NCBI GenBank assembly: GCA_051867975.1
Contig: JBJDZM010000010.1
Location: 1-64,000 of the forward strand
Origin: SVTX01 sp051867975
GTDB taxonomy: Bacteria; Bacillota; Clostridia; Oscillospirales; CAG-272
DNA: 64,000 nt
Direction: 5' to 3'
The position numbers and the translations under genes were made by a program. Shown here in pieces: positions 9,620 to 17,993 of the stretch; position 1 is the stretch's first letter, and each line of letters begins with the position of its first letter. The notes beneath the pieces were generated by a model. The model was not told where the DNA came from, did no database searches, and saw only the letters and a list, made by a program, of their open reading frames with translations.

Positions 9620-10699
9620 TTACTCCAACCCTTCATAAAACGACTGAAGAAACTCCACAGAATCCGGCAAATTATACCCCGCCTCAATCACACGCTGTGC
9701 TGACGATAAATCACGGGATCTGTCCGTTTCAATTATTGCTGCAGCCCACTCGTCCGCATCTTTTTCAAGAGAAAAAAATTCAAGCAATCCTGTAATATCG
9801 GTTTCTGTAGTAACCCTGTCTTTTGATGTGATACAATGCAAACCATTTGTTTGCGCCTCAATCAAAGTTATGCTGAGGCCCTCATACTTTGACGGCAGAC
9901 AGAATACATCAAAAGCATTCATTACTTCGTTTACATTATTTATTGACCCTGTAAAAACTACTTTTTCTGTTAATCCAAGTGAGTTGACTTTCTCTGTAAT
10001 ATCTTTTTTTAAATGCCCGTTACCGTCACCGACGCAAACCAACTTTGAGTCAGGGATTCTCTTTTGTAACTCATAAAAAATATCAATCAAAAATGAATGA
10101 TTTTTCTGATAGTCAATTCTTCCGACATGTCCCACTACAAACGAGTCATTTAAACCGTATTTTTCGCGAATTTTTTCTCTATCTTCTGATGAAAAACAAT
10201 ATTTTTCCACGTCTATTGCATTTGGAATGACCTGGAAATCCTTGTTTCCGAATAGCCATCTTCCTGCAGCCTCACTGCAAGCAAATCTAACACAGTTAAA
10301 TGAAAGAAAAGTCTTTGCCAGTCTGTGTATTATTTTCTTTTCAGCGTTAGTATTATGTGAGTGGATAATTAAATGCTTTGCGCCGCCGCATCTTGCTGCC
10401 CGTAGGTCAAAATAACCTATCGCATTTCCGGTATGTCTATGGATAATTGAATAACCATTGGCTTTTACAATATTTTTTATATCCAAAAAGGTACGTAACG
10501 GTTTCTTGGTAAGTGAATGGGTATGATATACTTTTCCGCCAAGTTCATTTATTTCTTTGTCAAAATATCCTGGATTAGGTGATGTTATGAGGAAGTCAAA
10601 CTGAACCTTCGTCCTGTCAATCATCCGATACCTGTCCATCACAAAATGTTCAATACCGCCGTTTCCCATTATATTAAACACATGAAGAACCCTAATCAT
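9620..10699 (-). CDS. EpsF-like GT4 glycosyltransferase
   Basis: A 359-residue GT-B protein. It begins MIRVLHVFNIMGNGGIE, the acceptor-side glycine-rich loop of EpsF/WcaA-type enzymes. Further on are HRHTGNAIGYFD, VIPNAIDVEKY, VVGHVGRIDYQKNH and the donor motif PSKYEGLSITLIEAQ with both EX7E glutamates. It overlaps the upstream GT4 gene by 8 bases. Probably a cytoplasmic-face glycosyltransferase acting early in repeat-unit assembly. Confidence 0.9.
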   Translation of the reverse strand: MIRVLHVFNIMGNGGIEHFVMDRYRMIDRTKVQFDFLITSPNPGYFDKEINELGGKVYHTHSLTKKPLRTFLDIKNIVKANGYSIIHRHTGNAIGYFDLRAARCGGAKHLIIHSHNTNAEKKIIHRLAKTFLSFNCVRFACSEAAGRWLFGNKDFQVIPNAIDVEKYCFSSEDREKIREKYGLNDSFVVGHVGRIDYQKNHSFLIDIFYELQKRIPDSKLVCVGDGNGHLKKDITEKVNSLGLTEKVVFTGSINNVNEVMNAFDVFCLPSKYEGLSITLIEAQTNGLHCITSKDRVTTETDITGLLEFFSLEKDADEWAAAIIETDRSRDLSSAQRVIEAGYNLPDSVEFLQSFYEGLE

Positions 10700-11831
10700 T
10701 TTTTATTTCCTCCGGAAAATAAATGCCTGTTAACTCGGATTGAACATTTTGCTTACCGTACTTCATGATGTCGTCCTGTGCCTGTTCTTTTATTCTTTGT
10801 GCCGATTCGGTATCAAGCAACAATTCTAAGACTTTTTCCCCCATTTGATGGATATTGTCGCCGCAAATCAGATAGCCGTTTTTTCCGTCCTGTATCAATT
10901 CCCTATGACCACGATTATAAGTTGCTACAACCGGAGTACCCGACATCATAGCCTCAACAATATTTAATGGCAGTCCCTCACGCTTACTGCATGCAACACA
11001 CACATCCGCAATATGTTGATAATCCTGAAGATTGGTAACATATCCAAGCAACTTCACGTTATTCTGCAATCTGAGTTCGACAATTAGATTTTCAAGGTTA
11101 TCCTTCTCAGGTCCATTCCCCGCAATCAAAAGCATTGTATCCGGATATTGTTGAGCAACCTCGGTCATCATACGAATAGCCATTTGCTGATTTTTATTAG
11201 GGAGAAGTTCTCCTACACACAGTATCAGCCTTTGGTTTTCATAATATCCCATTTTTGAACGAAGCTCTCTCTTTTCATCCTCCGAAACAGGGTAATAACG
11301 ATTTTCATCCACACCGACTCCATGTATTCGCTCTATTTGGCACTTAAATTTTTCATTTGCCAAATCATAATCTTCGTTAGTAATAGTAATCAACTTATCT
11401 GTATAATGATTTGCGAAAAATTTTTCAATAGGATAGAATACAATCCAATTCTTCTTTGGCGCACCCTTATAAAAATGAAATCCATGTGCTGTATAAATGA
11501 CTTTTGTTCCGTTTTTCCTCGCATTTCTTGCTGCAAGACGAGTCACAATACCGCCCATAGGGGTATTGCAATGGATAATATCATAGTGACCGTCGTCGAT
11601 GATTCTTTTTAATTGCTTATAAGCTCTTATATTATCAGTACTCTTCGGAGATCGAGCAAACGGAACATCATAAACCTTATCAACAAAATCAAGTTTTAAT
11701 CCGTTTTTTTCTGCAAGGTTGTCCCTTGCGGCAACATGCACTTCACAATTATGCTCATGTAGCATTTCAACAAGTGGCTTATGAAATTGACAAATATGCG
11801 ATTGAACTGTGGCAGTTAGTAATACTCTCAT
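10692..11831 (-). CDS. EpsD-like GT4 glycosyltransferase
   Basis: A 379-residue GT-B enzyme. The TAHGFHFYKGAP motif and the preceding IHCNTPMGGI are hallmarks of the EpsD/Cps GT4 group. The C-terminal CSKREGLPLNIVEAMMSGTPVV gives the EX7E donor motif. In related operons this enzyme adds the second sugar after the initiating phosphosugar transferase. Here it is the first glycosyltransferase after the modification genes, which fits that role. Confidence 0.9.
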   Translation of the reverse strand: MRVLLTATVQSHICQFHKPLVEMLHEHNCEVHVAARDNLAEKNGLKLDFVDKVYDVPFARSPKSTDNIRAYKQLKRIIDDGHYDIIHCNTPMGGIVTRLAARNARKNGTKVIYTAHGFHFYKGAPKKNWIVFYPIEKFFANHYTDKLITITNEDYDLANEKFKCQIERIHGVGVDENRYYPVSEDEKRELRSKMGYYENQRLILCVGELLPNKNQQMAIRMMTEVAQQYPDTMLLIAGNGPEKDNLENLIVELRLQNNVKLLGYVTNLQDYQHIADVCVACSKREGLPLNIVEAMMSGTPVVATYNRGHRELIQDGKNGYLICGDNIHQMGEKVLELLLDTESAQRIKEQAQDDIMKYGKQNVQSELTGIYFPEEIKND

Positions 11832-11845
11832 TACTGTAATCCTTT

Positions 11846-13446
11846 CTAAAAGGGCAATATGGAGTTTATTTCAAAAATAACATTTAAAAGGAACGCTCGC
11901 ATACGTGTTTCTTTCAAATTTACAACACGGATGTTCATATCAAACAAATCTTTATTCAGATATTTTTTCATATCCAAATGATGTTGATCTGAAATGCGTT
12001 TTTCCAGCGGAACACGGAACATAAGGTCAAAAAATCTTCGGTTATTGTAAATGAAAGTAATATCAAAACAGTACTTCATCTCCGTAATGTTCAAGCCGCC
12101 CCAACTTCCCCATGTTACTTCGTTATAATGCATATCAGCAGGTGGGTATGCAGAAGGAATTTTATCATACTCAAAATCAATAATATAATTTGCAAATAAC
12201 TTATCAATTTTATGTGCCAACGAACGGTTGCAAATGAAAATCTTATATAAGTTTCGGAACAGTTTAGGTGAAAGCTTCGGAAAGGATTTTCTTCCGTAGT
12301 GCTTATACCAATAGGCGCGAATCGTCTCCGAAACCCACGATTTTACCTCCACATCACATTCCGTATTATCGCGCAGATAAAATTTCTTTCTTGCTTCATT
12401 ATCATAAAGTTCAGCAACATATCCGTTATTATGCCTAAAGAGTTCTCTGCGTTCTTCAAAATCTTTAAGTTCATCATTTTGCGAAGGAATCTGATATTCG
12501 TGATGTTTCAGACCGAATTTTTCCGAAATTTGCTTTGCCGCAGCAGCATCGGGTATTTCTTTTTCGGCAGAAATATAACTGAATGTTTCAAATTTGTTAT
12601 AATTTCCGTTAGCGGAAGCAAAGGTTGTATTGCTGTCAATACCGCCCGTTAAAGAAATCCACGGATGTTTCCACTTATGCGAAACTAATGTCATATTATT
12701 TTTTAAAATTTCTGCCGCTGCTTCAATTACCTTTTGATATTCATCTTCATTAGTTGCCGCCGAAAGTTCACGCAACGGCCAATACCGCTTATGAGTGATA
12801 TTGCCGTTACCGTATGTATACATTATGCTCGGAACAATACGCCGTAACTTTGAAAACGGTGTTAAATCCGCCGGCAGATAAGGTCCCATTACACGTCCGT
12901 ACCATTTGTAATTAACCAATTCTTTCACAAAAGAATCCATTTCCAGACCGCATAAGTCCCCTATTAGTTGAGCATGGGAAGAAAGATAAAAAACTCCGTT
13001 TACAACCCCGCTGCACGCCGACTGCATTCCGGACGGATCAACAAGATAACGGAGTTCGCCGTCTATTAAGTCGCCGTATACAAAAACGCCGGTAAGGTTA
13101 TTTATTTGTTCTATATAATCATCTGTACCGTATGAGAGTGAATTATACGCTTGAGAATTTTATCTTCCTCATATTCCATACTAAACGGATTATATGCGTG
13201 TCCCAAAATAAAAAAACAGTTTCCGTTTTCATCTTCATAGATATGCATTCCGGTTAAATTATGAGCCATAAAGCAGTAGTTACCGTGTTTTTCGATTTTC
13301 CAATTTCCGTAAAACGGGAAACCGTTTAAATCGGTTTGCTCCTTATCCGTAATCAGAAATCCGCGAATAAACAAATCATTTTTTAAATAAGGTTTGCTTT
13401 CCAGTATTGTTTTTATATCTTTCACTGCCATAATCAATTTCCCCAT
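11846..13446 (-). pseudogene. Asparagine-synthase-like amidotransferase, frame-shifted near 13138
   Basis: The upstream part (ATG at 13446, sharing one base with the previous stop TGA) encodes a glutamine-amidotransferase-like N-terminal domain with NGFPFYGNWKIEKHGNYCF. It runs out of frame at CACTCTCATAC and stops at 13111. From about 13138 another frame continues without a gap (YGTDDYIEQINNLTGVFVYG, then the ATP-pyrophosphatase domain with SLTGGIDSNTTFAS) to 11846. Removing one CT unit gives a natural join reading RIIHSYGTDDYIEQ and a product of about 533 residues. Such proteins in polysaccharide loci amidate acidic sugars or similar groups. The N-terminal catalytic Cys of true GATases is not evident, so free ammonia may be used. 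A real 2-bp slip or a sequencing error are both possible. Confidence 0.8.
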
Positions 13447-14345
13447 CAATATTTATTTAAATTTTTTAATATTAAATTATATAGTCGCACTTGATTCCCA
13501 TCTCCAACAAAACTGTTATGCGGGGTAATAATTACATTTTCCATATTCCAAATAGGACTGTTTTCGTCAAGCGGTTCTTCTTCAAAAACATCAAGCACTG
13601 CACCGCCGATTTTAGGCAGAACTTCAATCATAGCCGCCGTATCAACTACCGCACCGCGCGCAATATTAACAATTACTGCGCTATCCTTCAAAACAGAGAA
13701 CCGAACTTCGTTCATTAAGTGCTTGGTCTTATCTGTCAAAGGTAATGTGAGTATAATCACATCTGCTTTAGTAAGCTCCGTATCCAATTCCGAAAGGCTT
13801 ACTATTTTTTCGTAGTATTCATCTTTTCTCGGAACTAAGTCGACACCTGTCAATTTACAACCGAATGCCCGAAATCGTTTAGCACATTCTGTACCGACGC
13901 TGCCGCAGCCGACGACACATACATTTTTTCCATAAAGCTCCAGCAATCCACGGTGTTTTTCCCATTTATGTTGCTTTTGGTTCCCGCCGAAAAAACGCAT
14001 CCGCTTATACAATTGGAGAACGCCGGTTATTGCAAATTCTGCCATGGGAATACTGTAAACACCACGTGCGTTATGTATTTCAATTCCGTGCGCTTTTACA
14101 TAGTCCATAGGGACACGGTCAAACCCTGCGCTTGTAAGCTGAATATAGCGTAGCGATGTAAACTGTTCTATCGGGTGACTCAAAAAAATGCCGTTCCCGA
14201 TAATGCCTTCAACCCAACCGGCTTCACATGGTAACGGTGACTTTTCCTGCTGCATAAAAACCACATTGTGACCACGCTCACGCAACATATTCAATTCATT
14301 TTCCGTACAATCAAATGCTCCGGTCACAAGTAGGTTCATTTTCAC
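13446..14345 (-). CDS. D-isomer-specific 2-hydroxyacid dehydrogenase
   Basis: A 299-residue NAD-dependent oxidoreductase. The Rossmann loop is GCGSVG at residues 146-151. The catalytic set is Arg230 in NIARGAVVD, the acidic cluster in LDVFEEEPLD near 255-257 and His276 in ITPHNSFVG. It should interconvert a 2-keto acid and a D-2-hydroxy acid. It follows the aldolase by three bases and precedes the amidotransferase with a one-base overlap. The three may therefore build or process one small acid used to decorate the polysaccharide (inference). Confidence 0.9.
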   Translation of the reverse strand: MKMNLLVTGAFDCTENELNMLRERGHNVVFMQQEKSPLPCEAGWVEGIIGNGIFLSHPIEQFTSLRYIQLTSAGFDRVPMDYVKAHGIEIHNARGVYSIPMAEFAITGVLQLYKRMRFFGGNQKQHKWEKHRGLLELYGKNVCVVGCGSVGTECAKRFRAFGCKLTGVDLVPRKDEYYEKIVSLSELDTELTKADVIILTLPLTDKTKHLMNEVRFSVLKDSAVIVNIARGAVVDTAAMIEVLPKIGGAVLDVFEEEPLDENSPIWNMENVIITPHNSFVGDGNQVRLYNLILKNLNKY

Positions 14346-14348
14346 CCC

Positions 14349-15176
14349 TCATACGATAATCGTTTTAACTGCTTTCTCTAATTCAATTTTATTGTTGATA
14401 AAATAACCGATATGCCTCTCACATTCCGCTTCAAATTCTCGTATTTCCCTCATGCCGTTTACGAAGGTTGAGCTGATAACACCCATATGGTTTATCTTAT
14501 TTACATTACAAAAACTACGGGATAATATGGCGCATGTTGAGCCGAGTCGGTAATGCTCTTTTATAATCATCTCAGCGGGAACCATTCCTTGTCCGAGCGA
14601 AGCAATTCCACCAAAGCCGTACGGTATATTCTTCTCTCGTATTTTCGTACACAGCCGTTCAACCGTTCCATCGGTTAACAGTTCAAACATGAACTTCTTT
14701 CCGTACCCCAAACTCAGGTCATTGAGCCCGATATGGATCGAGTCTATTCCGCCAAGACGCAATATTTCGTTCAGAATTTCCACAGACTCGGGCGTTTCAA
14801 GCAACAACATTGTCTTTGCGCGTCCGTTCACGGCTGAAAGAAATCGTTTTACCTCATCCACTGTTCTGAAAAACGGAAGCATAACTATATCGGCGCCGTT
14901 TTCAATCGCCGTGCCGATTTCTTCTTCCGAAGAAACATATTCGTCCGTCGCATCATGAATAGGATTTACACGCACAAGCAATTCCGCAGTTGTAATAGCG
15001 TCGGAAATCACTTTGACGTCATCAAGTGTGTGGCGCGACTGAACGGTGTCCATGCCACCCTGACGCTCTGCCTTTCCAATATATTCAAGGTCAACAAAAA
15101 TCCTATCCACACCAGCCGTCTCAGCAATTTGTGCAATTTCCGGGCGGTTGGTTATGTACATAAGCTTTAACGCCAT
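14349..15176 (-). CDS. HpcH/HpaI-family aldolase
   Basis: A 275-residue TIM-barrel protein of the HpcH/HpaI/citrate-lyase-beta superfamily. Metal ligands typical of the family are visible: Glu127 in LLLETPES and Asp153 in IGLNDLSLGYG, with Arg69 in VRVNP for carboxylate binding. Family members cleave or form 4-hydroxy-2-keto acids from pyruvate or oxaloacetate and an aldehyde. Finding it second in a polysaccharide operon, next to a 2-hydroxyacid dehydrogenase, suggests synthesis of an unusual acidic building block. The real substrate is unknown. Confidence 0.87.
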   Translation of the reverse strand: MALKLMYITNRPEIAQIAETAGVDRIFVDLEYIGKAERQGGMDTVQSRHTLDDVKVISDAITTAELLVRVNPIHDATDEYVSSEEEIGTAIENGADIVMLPFFRTVDEVKRFLSAVNGRAKTMLLLETPESVEILNEILRLGGIDSIHIGLNDLSLGYGKKFMFELLTDGTVERLCTKIREKNIPYGFGGIASLGQGMVPAEMIIKEHYRLGSTCAILSRSFCNVNKINHMGVISSTFVNGMREIREFEAECERHIGYFINNKIELEKAVKTIIV

Positions 15177-15817
15177 TATTTATTTACCTTCTCTTTCTCT
15201 TCAGCTGTATCGGGATTTACAACCGTTGCCCCCGTATTTTCGTTGTATGCATTCGAAATTACTTTCCAAACAGTGAGCCACATTATCTTCAAATCCAGCC
15301 ATAAAGATACGTGGTCAACATACCAAACATTCAGTTCTATTCGGCGATGCCACTCAACCTCTTTACGACCGTTCACCTGCGCCCAGCCTGTAATACCGGG
15401 GCGAACATCGAACATCCTGCGCTGTTCGTCTGTATACTCCTCAATCGGCCAAGGATGATATGTAAGGGGCGGGCGCGGTCCGACAAAGCTCATGGTTCCG
15501 ACAAGGATATTAAAGAACTGAGGAATTTCGTCCAAACTCGTTTTGCGCAAAATATTTCCGACGCGGGTGACACGAGGATCTCCTTTGCCCGAATACACTC
15601 CCGAGCCGTTTTGCTCAGCCCCTACACACATTGACCTGAATTTCCAAATCTCATAAACCTTACCCTTGTATCCGATTCGTTTCTGTTTAAAAAGAACCGG
15701 TCCGGGGGAATCAAGCTTTATTGCAATGGCAATGATAATCATTGGAATCGCACAAATTATCAGGCCGATCAATGACAGAATGATATCGAATAATCTCTTG
15801 AAGAAATGCTTATACAT
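15176..15817 (-). CDS. Initiating phosphosugar transferase (PglC-type)
   Basis: A 213-residue minimal polyprenyl-phosphate phosphosugar transferase: one N-terminal membrane (re-entrant) helix at about residues 8-33, then KFRSM at 59-63 and the catalytic Asp-Glu dyad in SLDEIPQ (94-100). FVGPRPP lies at 111-117 and PGITGWAQVNGR at 140-151. It transfers a sugar-1-phosphate from UDP-sugar to undecaprenyl phosphate and starts repeat-unit synthesis. It lacks the extra N-terminal domain of WcaJ-like enzymes. It is the first gene of the operon and its stop overlaps the aldolase start by one base. Confidence 0.95.
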   Translation of the reverse strand: MYKHFFKRLFDIILSLIGLIICAIPMIIIAIAIKLDSPGPVLFKQKRIGYKGKVYEIWKFRSMCVGAEQNGSGVYSGKGDPRVTRVGNILRKTSLDEIPQFFNILVGTMSFVGPRPPLTYHPWPIEEYTDEQRRMFDVRPGITGWAQVNGRKEVEWHRRIELNVWYVDHVSLWLDLKIMWLTVWKVISNAYNENTGATVVNPDTAEEKEKVNK

Positions 15818-16210
15818 AGTTTACCTCACATAAAATCATCAAAGTCATAAAGTGTACCATCAGTCGGTACGTATACTCATTTCACTAACGGTATTTTTCA
15901 TTTATTAAAATTGGTTTTTAAAGGATTTCCCGAACAGGAGAGCAAGCGAACCTTTTTCACGTTGTATCACACAACTTAACGCAATTCTTCCGTGCGGTCA
16001 GATGGACAGCAGTCATCTTCACTGCTTTTCGGAGCATAGCAACGGCTGACTTGAACGCTTCCCTGTTGCCGTTCTGCGCGCAACGAGGTTCATTTAATCG
16101 AGCGACACTTCCTAAAGTCAAAGTTCATTCAAACTGTTCTCTTTTCTGTGCAAGCGCTCCGCTTTCGCAAGAAATCAGCACGGTTCAGAATGTGGCGAAG
16201 ATTAGCACCA
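15818..16210 (-). other. Long hairpin-rich leader before the polysaccharide operon
   Basis: About 390 bases with no credible reading frame lie between tRNA-Arg and the first operon gene. On the transcribed strand I see small perfect hairpins at 16152-16164 (AAGCG/CGCTT), 16008-16026 (AGCAGT/ACTGCT) and 15961-15975 (GTTGT/ACAAC). There is also a set of competing arms: GCAAC at 16039-16043 and at 16080-16084 can each pair with the single GTTGC at 16065-16069. This could be a cis-acting antitermination or attenuation leader, as known for other long polysaccharide operons (EAR RNA, LoaP-dependent hairpins). I do not recognise a known RNA class. A TTGACT/17 bp/ATTAAA pair inside it could be a weak promoter. 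Confidence 0.4.
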
Positions 16211-16247
16211 TCAAACGGGGAAGATGACACATACACCCCCCGTTTGA
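16211..16247 (-). terminator. 10-bp inverted repeat just downstream of tRNA-Arg
   Basis: TCAAACGGGG (16211-16220) pairs perfectly with CCCCGTTTGA (16238-16247), starting a few bases after the tRNA CCA. The stem is strong but no clear T-run follows on the minus strand, so it may be a processing or weak termination hairpin rather than a full terminator. Confidence 0.5.
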
Positions 16248-16250
16248 CTG

Positions 16251-16327
16251 TGGCCTACCCGAACGGATTCGAACCGTTGACCTTCAGAGTCGGAGTCTGA
16301 CGCGCTATCCAGCTGTGCCACGGGTAG
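16251..16327 (-). tRNA. tRNA-Arg (anticodon CCG)
   Basis: The minus strand folds as a complete cloverleaf. The acceptor stem pairs CTACCCG with CGGGTAG, the discriminator is G, and CCA is encoded (16251-16253). The anticodon stem TCAGA/TCTGA closes the loop CTCCGAC with anticodon CCG (reads CGG). The T-loop is GGTTCGAATCC-like. The D-stem has one mismatch. Confidence 0.95.
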
Positions 16328-16421
16328 ATATGTACCGTGAGGTGAAGATAATCAAAGGCATTTTTGCGCAAATCACCCACGGTAACCGATGTCAATTGTG
16401 TAAAAAAGCACCTTGAAGTAT

Positions 16422-16450
16422 ATTCTATCACAAAACGAGCCGATTGTAAA
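16422..16450 (-). promoter_or_regulatory. Sigma-A promoter for tRNA-Arg
   Basis: On the minus strand TTTACA (plus 16445-16450), a 17-bp spacer and TAGAAT (plus 16422-16427) lie about 95 bases before the mature tRNA 5' end. The rest of 16451-16670 holds AT-rich DNA and no credible gene. Confidence 0.6.
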
Positions 16451-16670
16451 GTAAAAATATCTTTTTTCTTTTAGAAAATATATAATAATTTGAAAAGTTT
16501 TAAAAAAATTTACAATATCGAGTCCCGTCGACATTTTTAGTAAAAAACCAAAGATCCGGCTAAGGTCAAAAGCCTTACCGTCGGCGGAAGCCCCCAAGAC
16601 CCGAGTCGATACGGCAAGGCAGATGCGCGGCAGGACGCGAGCATTTCCCAAATCCCCAATAACGAAAAAA

Positions 16671-16709
16671 TCAGGACAAACCGACCGATCATCGGTCGGT
16701 TTGTCCTGA
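16671..16709 (-). terminator. Strong intrinsic terminator of the SDR gene
   Basis: A perfect 17-bp stem (TCAGGACAAACCGACCG with its complement) around a 5-base loop, followed on the minus strand by TTTTTT. It lies six bases after the SDR stop codon. Confidence 0.93.
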
Positions 16710-16715
16710 TGGGGT

Positions 16716-17516
16716 TTACCAGGTACGGGACTTCATCTCTTTGAACTGCGCAACGGTGGGAACGTGAGAGTTCAGACCGCCGTCCACGTTGACGATCTGT
16801 CCTGTGACATAAGTGCTTTCATCGGATGCGAGATATACGCACATATGTCCGATGTCCTCGGGACAACCGTAACGGTTGACCATGATGTTGCTCAAGAAAA
16901 TGTCCTTGAGAACCTGAGGAACATATGCCTCGTTCTGAGGTGTCACGATAAGACCGGGACGGACACAGTTGCAACGGATATTCTTCTTGCCACATTGCAG
17001 AGCGGTGTACTCGGTCAACTTATCAACGCCAGCCTTTGCGCATGCATATGCGGTGGAGCCGAGGTCACCCGAGCAGGATGCCATGGAGCCTATGTTGATA
17101 ATGGAGCCGCCGCCGTTTTTCTCCATGTAAGGAAGAACGCACTTGGTGGCATAGAAGGTACCCCTGATATCGCTCTGGAAAATTGCGTCCCACATTTCCA
17201 AAGTCAGCTCTTCTACACTGCCGTCTTTAAGCGCAACGTTTGCGGCGTTGTTGACCAGAATGTCAATCTTGCCGTACTTTGCCTCAGTGTCAGCAAAAAG
17301 CTGCTCGATGCTCTCGATGGCGGTGATGTCCATGAAATGATAGCTTGCTTCTCCGCCTGCCTTCACGATCTCATCTACGACCGCCTGTCCCTTTTCCTGT
17401 CTGCGTCCGCAGATGACGACCTTTGCGCCCTCAGCCGCATACAATTTTGCGATGCCGATTCCGATACCGCTCGTGGAGCCGGTAACGATGGCAACCTTGT
17501 CTTTTAATCTTTCCAT
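16716..17516 (-). CDS. Short-chain dehydrogenase/reductase (classical SDR)
   Basis: A 266-residue NAD(P)-dependent oxidoreductase with the SDR motifs in order. These are the TGSTSGIGIGIA cofactor loop (residues 12-23), NNAAN near 90, a catalytic Ser in NIGSMASCSG near 142-146, and Tyr-x3-Lys in AYACAKAG near 155-162. The C-terminal VNVDGG is typical of FabG/glucose-dehydrogenase-like members. An ATG with AGGAGGT six bases upstream fixes the start. It is monocistronic, with its own promoter and terminator. The substrate is not evident; FabG-like genes with no fab neighbours usually act on sugars, polyols or steroids. Confidence 0.92.
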   Translation of the reverse strand: MERLKDKVAIVTGSTSGIGIGIAKLYAAEGAKVVICGRRQEKGQAVVDEIVKAGGEASYHFMDITAIESIEQLFADTEAKYGKIDILVNNAANVALKDGSVEELTLEMWDAIFQSDIRGTFYATKCVLPYMEKNGGGSIINIGSMASCSGDLGSTAYACAKAGVDKLTEYTALQCGKKNIRCNCVRPGLIVTPQNEAYVPQVLKDIFLSNIMVNRYGCPEDIGHMCVYLASDESTYVTGQIVNVDGGLNSHVPTVAQFKEMKSRTW

Positions 17517-17634
17517 AATTCAACCTCCTGAATCATTCTTGATTTGTAATTTTTGATATCATGTTTTTAGTGTCATTTCCGGAAACGGCTGATTCCGGAA
17601 ATCGTATGGATTACTTTGGTATAGACTACGTTAT

Positions 17635-17663
17635 ATTATAGCATATCTTTTGAAAAATAGCAA
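17635..17663 (-). promoter_or_regulatory. Sigma-A promoter for the SDR gene
   Basis: TTGCTA (plus 17658-17663), a 17-bp spacer and TATAAT (plus 17635-17640) on the minus strand, about 120 bases before the ATG. Confidence 0.65.
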
Positions 17664-17817
17664 GATTTTTAAAAAATTTTTTTATAAGCGCTCTGCATAT
17701 TTAAGAGGATATGTCCGGATTTGTATAAAAATATGATATTCATTGAATTTTTATTGATAAATCGGGGCATATCTATTTACAACGAAGAAATTTTTTTGAA
17801 AAAGTTAAAATTAGGTA

Positions 17818-17846
17818 TTGACAACGGCAAGGATTTCTGCTATAAT
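17818..17846 (+). promoter_or_regulatory. Consensus sigma-A promoter for tRNA-Gln
   Basis: Exact consensus TTGACA (17818-17823), a 17-bp spacer and TATAAT (17841-17846). The tRNA begins 19 bases after the -10. Confidence 0.92.
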
Positions 17847-17864
17847 ACAGAACGTTGAAAATAT

Positions 17865-17940
17865 TGGGGCATCGCCAAGCGGTAAGGCAACGGACTCTGA
17901 CTCCGTCATTACCGGGGTTCGAATCCCTGTGCCCCAGCCA
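17865..17940 (+). tRNA. tRNA-Gln (anticodon CTG)
   Basis: Acceptor TGGGGCA pairs with TGCCCCA, the discriminator is G and CCA is encoded. The anticodon stem ACGGA/TCCGT closes loop CTCTGAC with anticodon CTG (reads CAG). The T-arm GGGGTTCGAATCCC is canonical. Confidence 0.96.
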
Positions 17941-17980
17941 AAAACATCAGAGAGGACGCTCGCGTCCTCTCTGATGTTTT
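17941..17980 (+). terminator. Intrinsic terminator of tRNA-Gln
   Basis: A perfect stem of AAAACATCAGAGAGGAC and its complement around GCTCGC, ending in TTTT, directly after the CCA. Confidence 0.93.
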
Positions 17981-17993
17981 AGCCTGACCTCAC

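Noticed and set aside
15818..16250. RNase P, tmRNA or 6S RNA in the leader of the polysaccharide operon
   Set aside because: None of the conserved core motifs of these RNAs is present on either strand.
16373..16651. A 92-codon open frame on the minus strand between tRNA-Arg and the SDR terminator
   Set aside because: No ribosome binding site, no recognisable domain, and it overlaps the tRNA-Arg promoter.
16764..17507. A 247-codon open frame on the plus strand opposite the SDR gene
   Set aside because: It is the antisense shadow of a well-supported SDR gene with full motifs, promoter, ribosome binding site and terminator; the antisense product shows no domain and is Cys-rich in an unnatural way.
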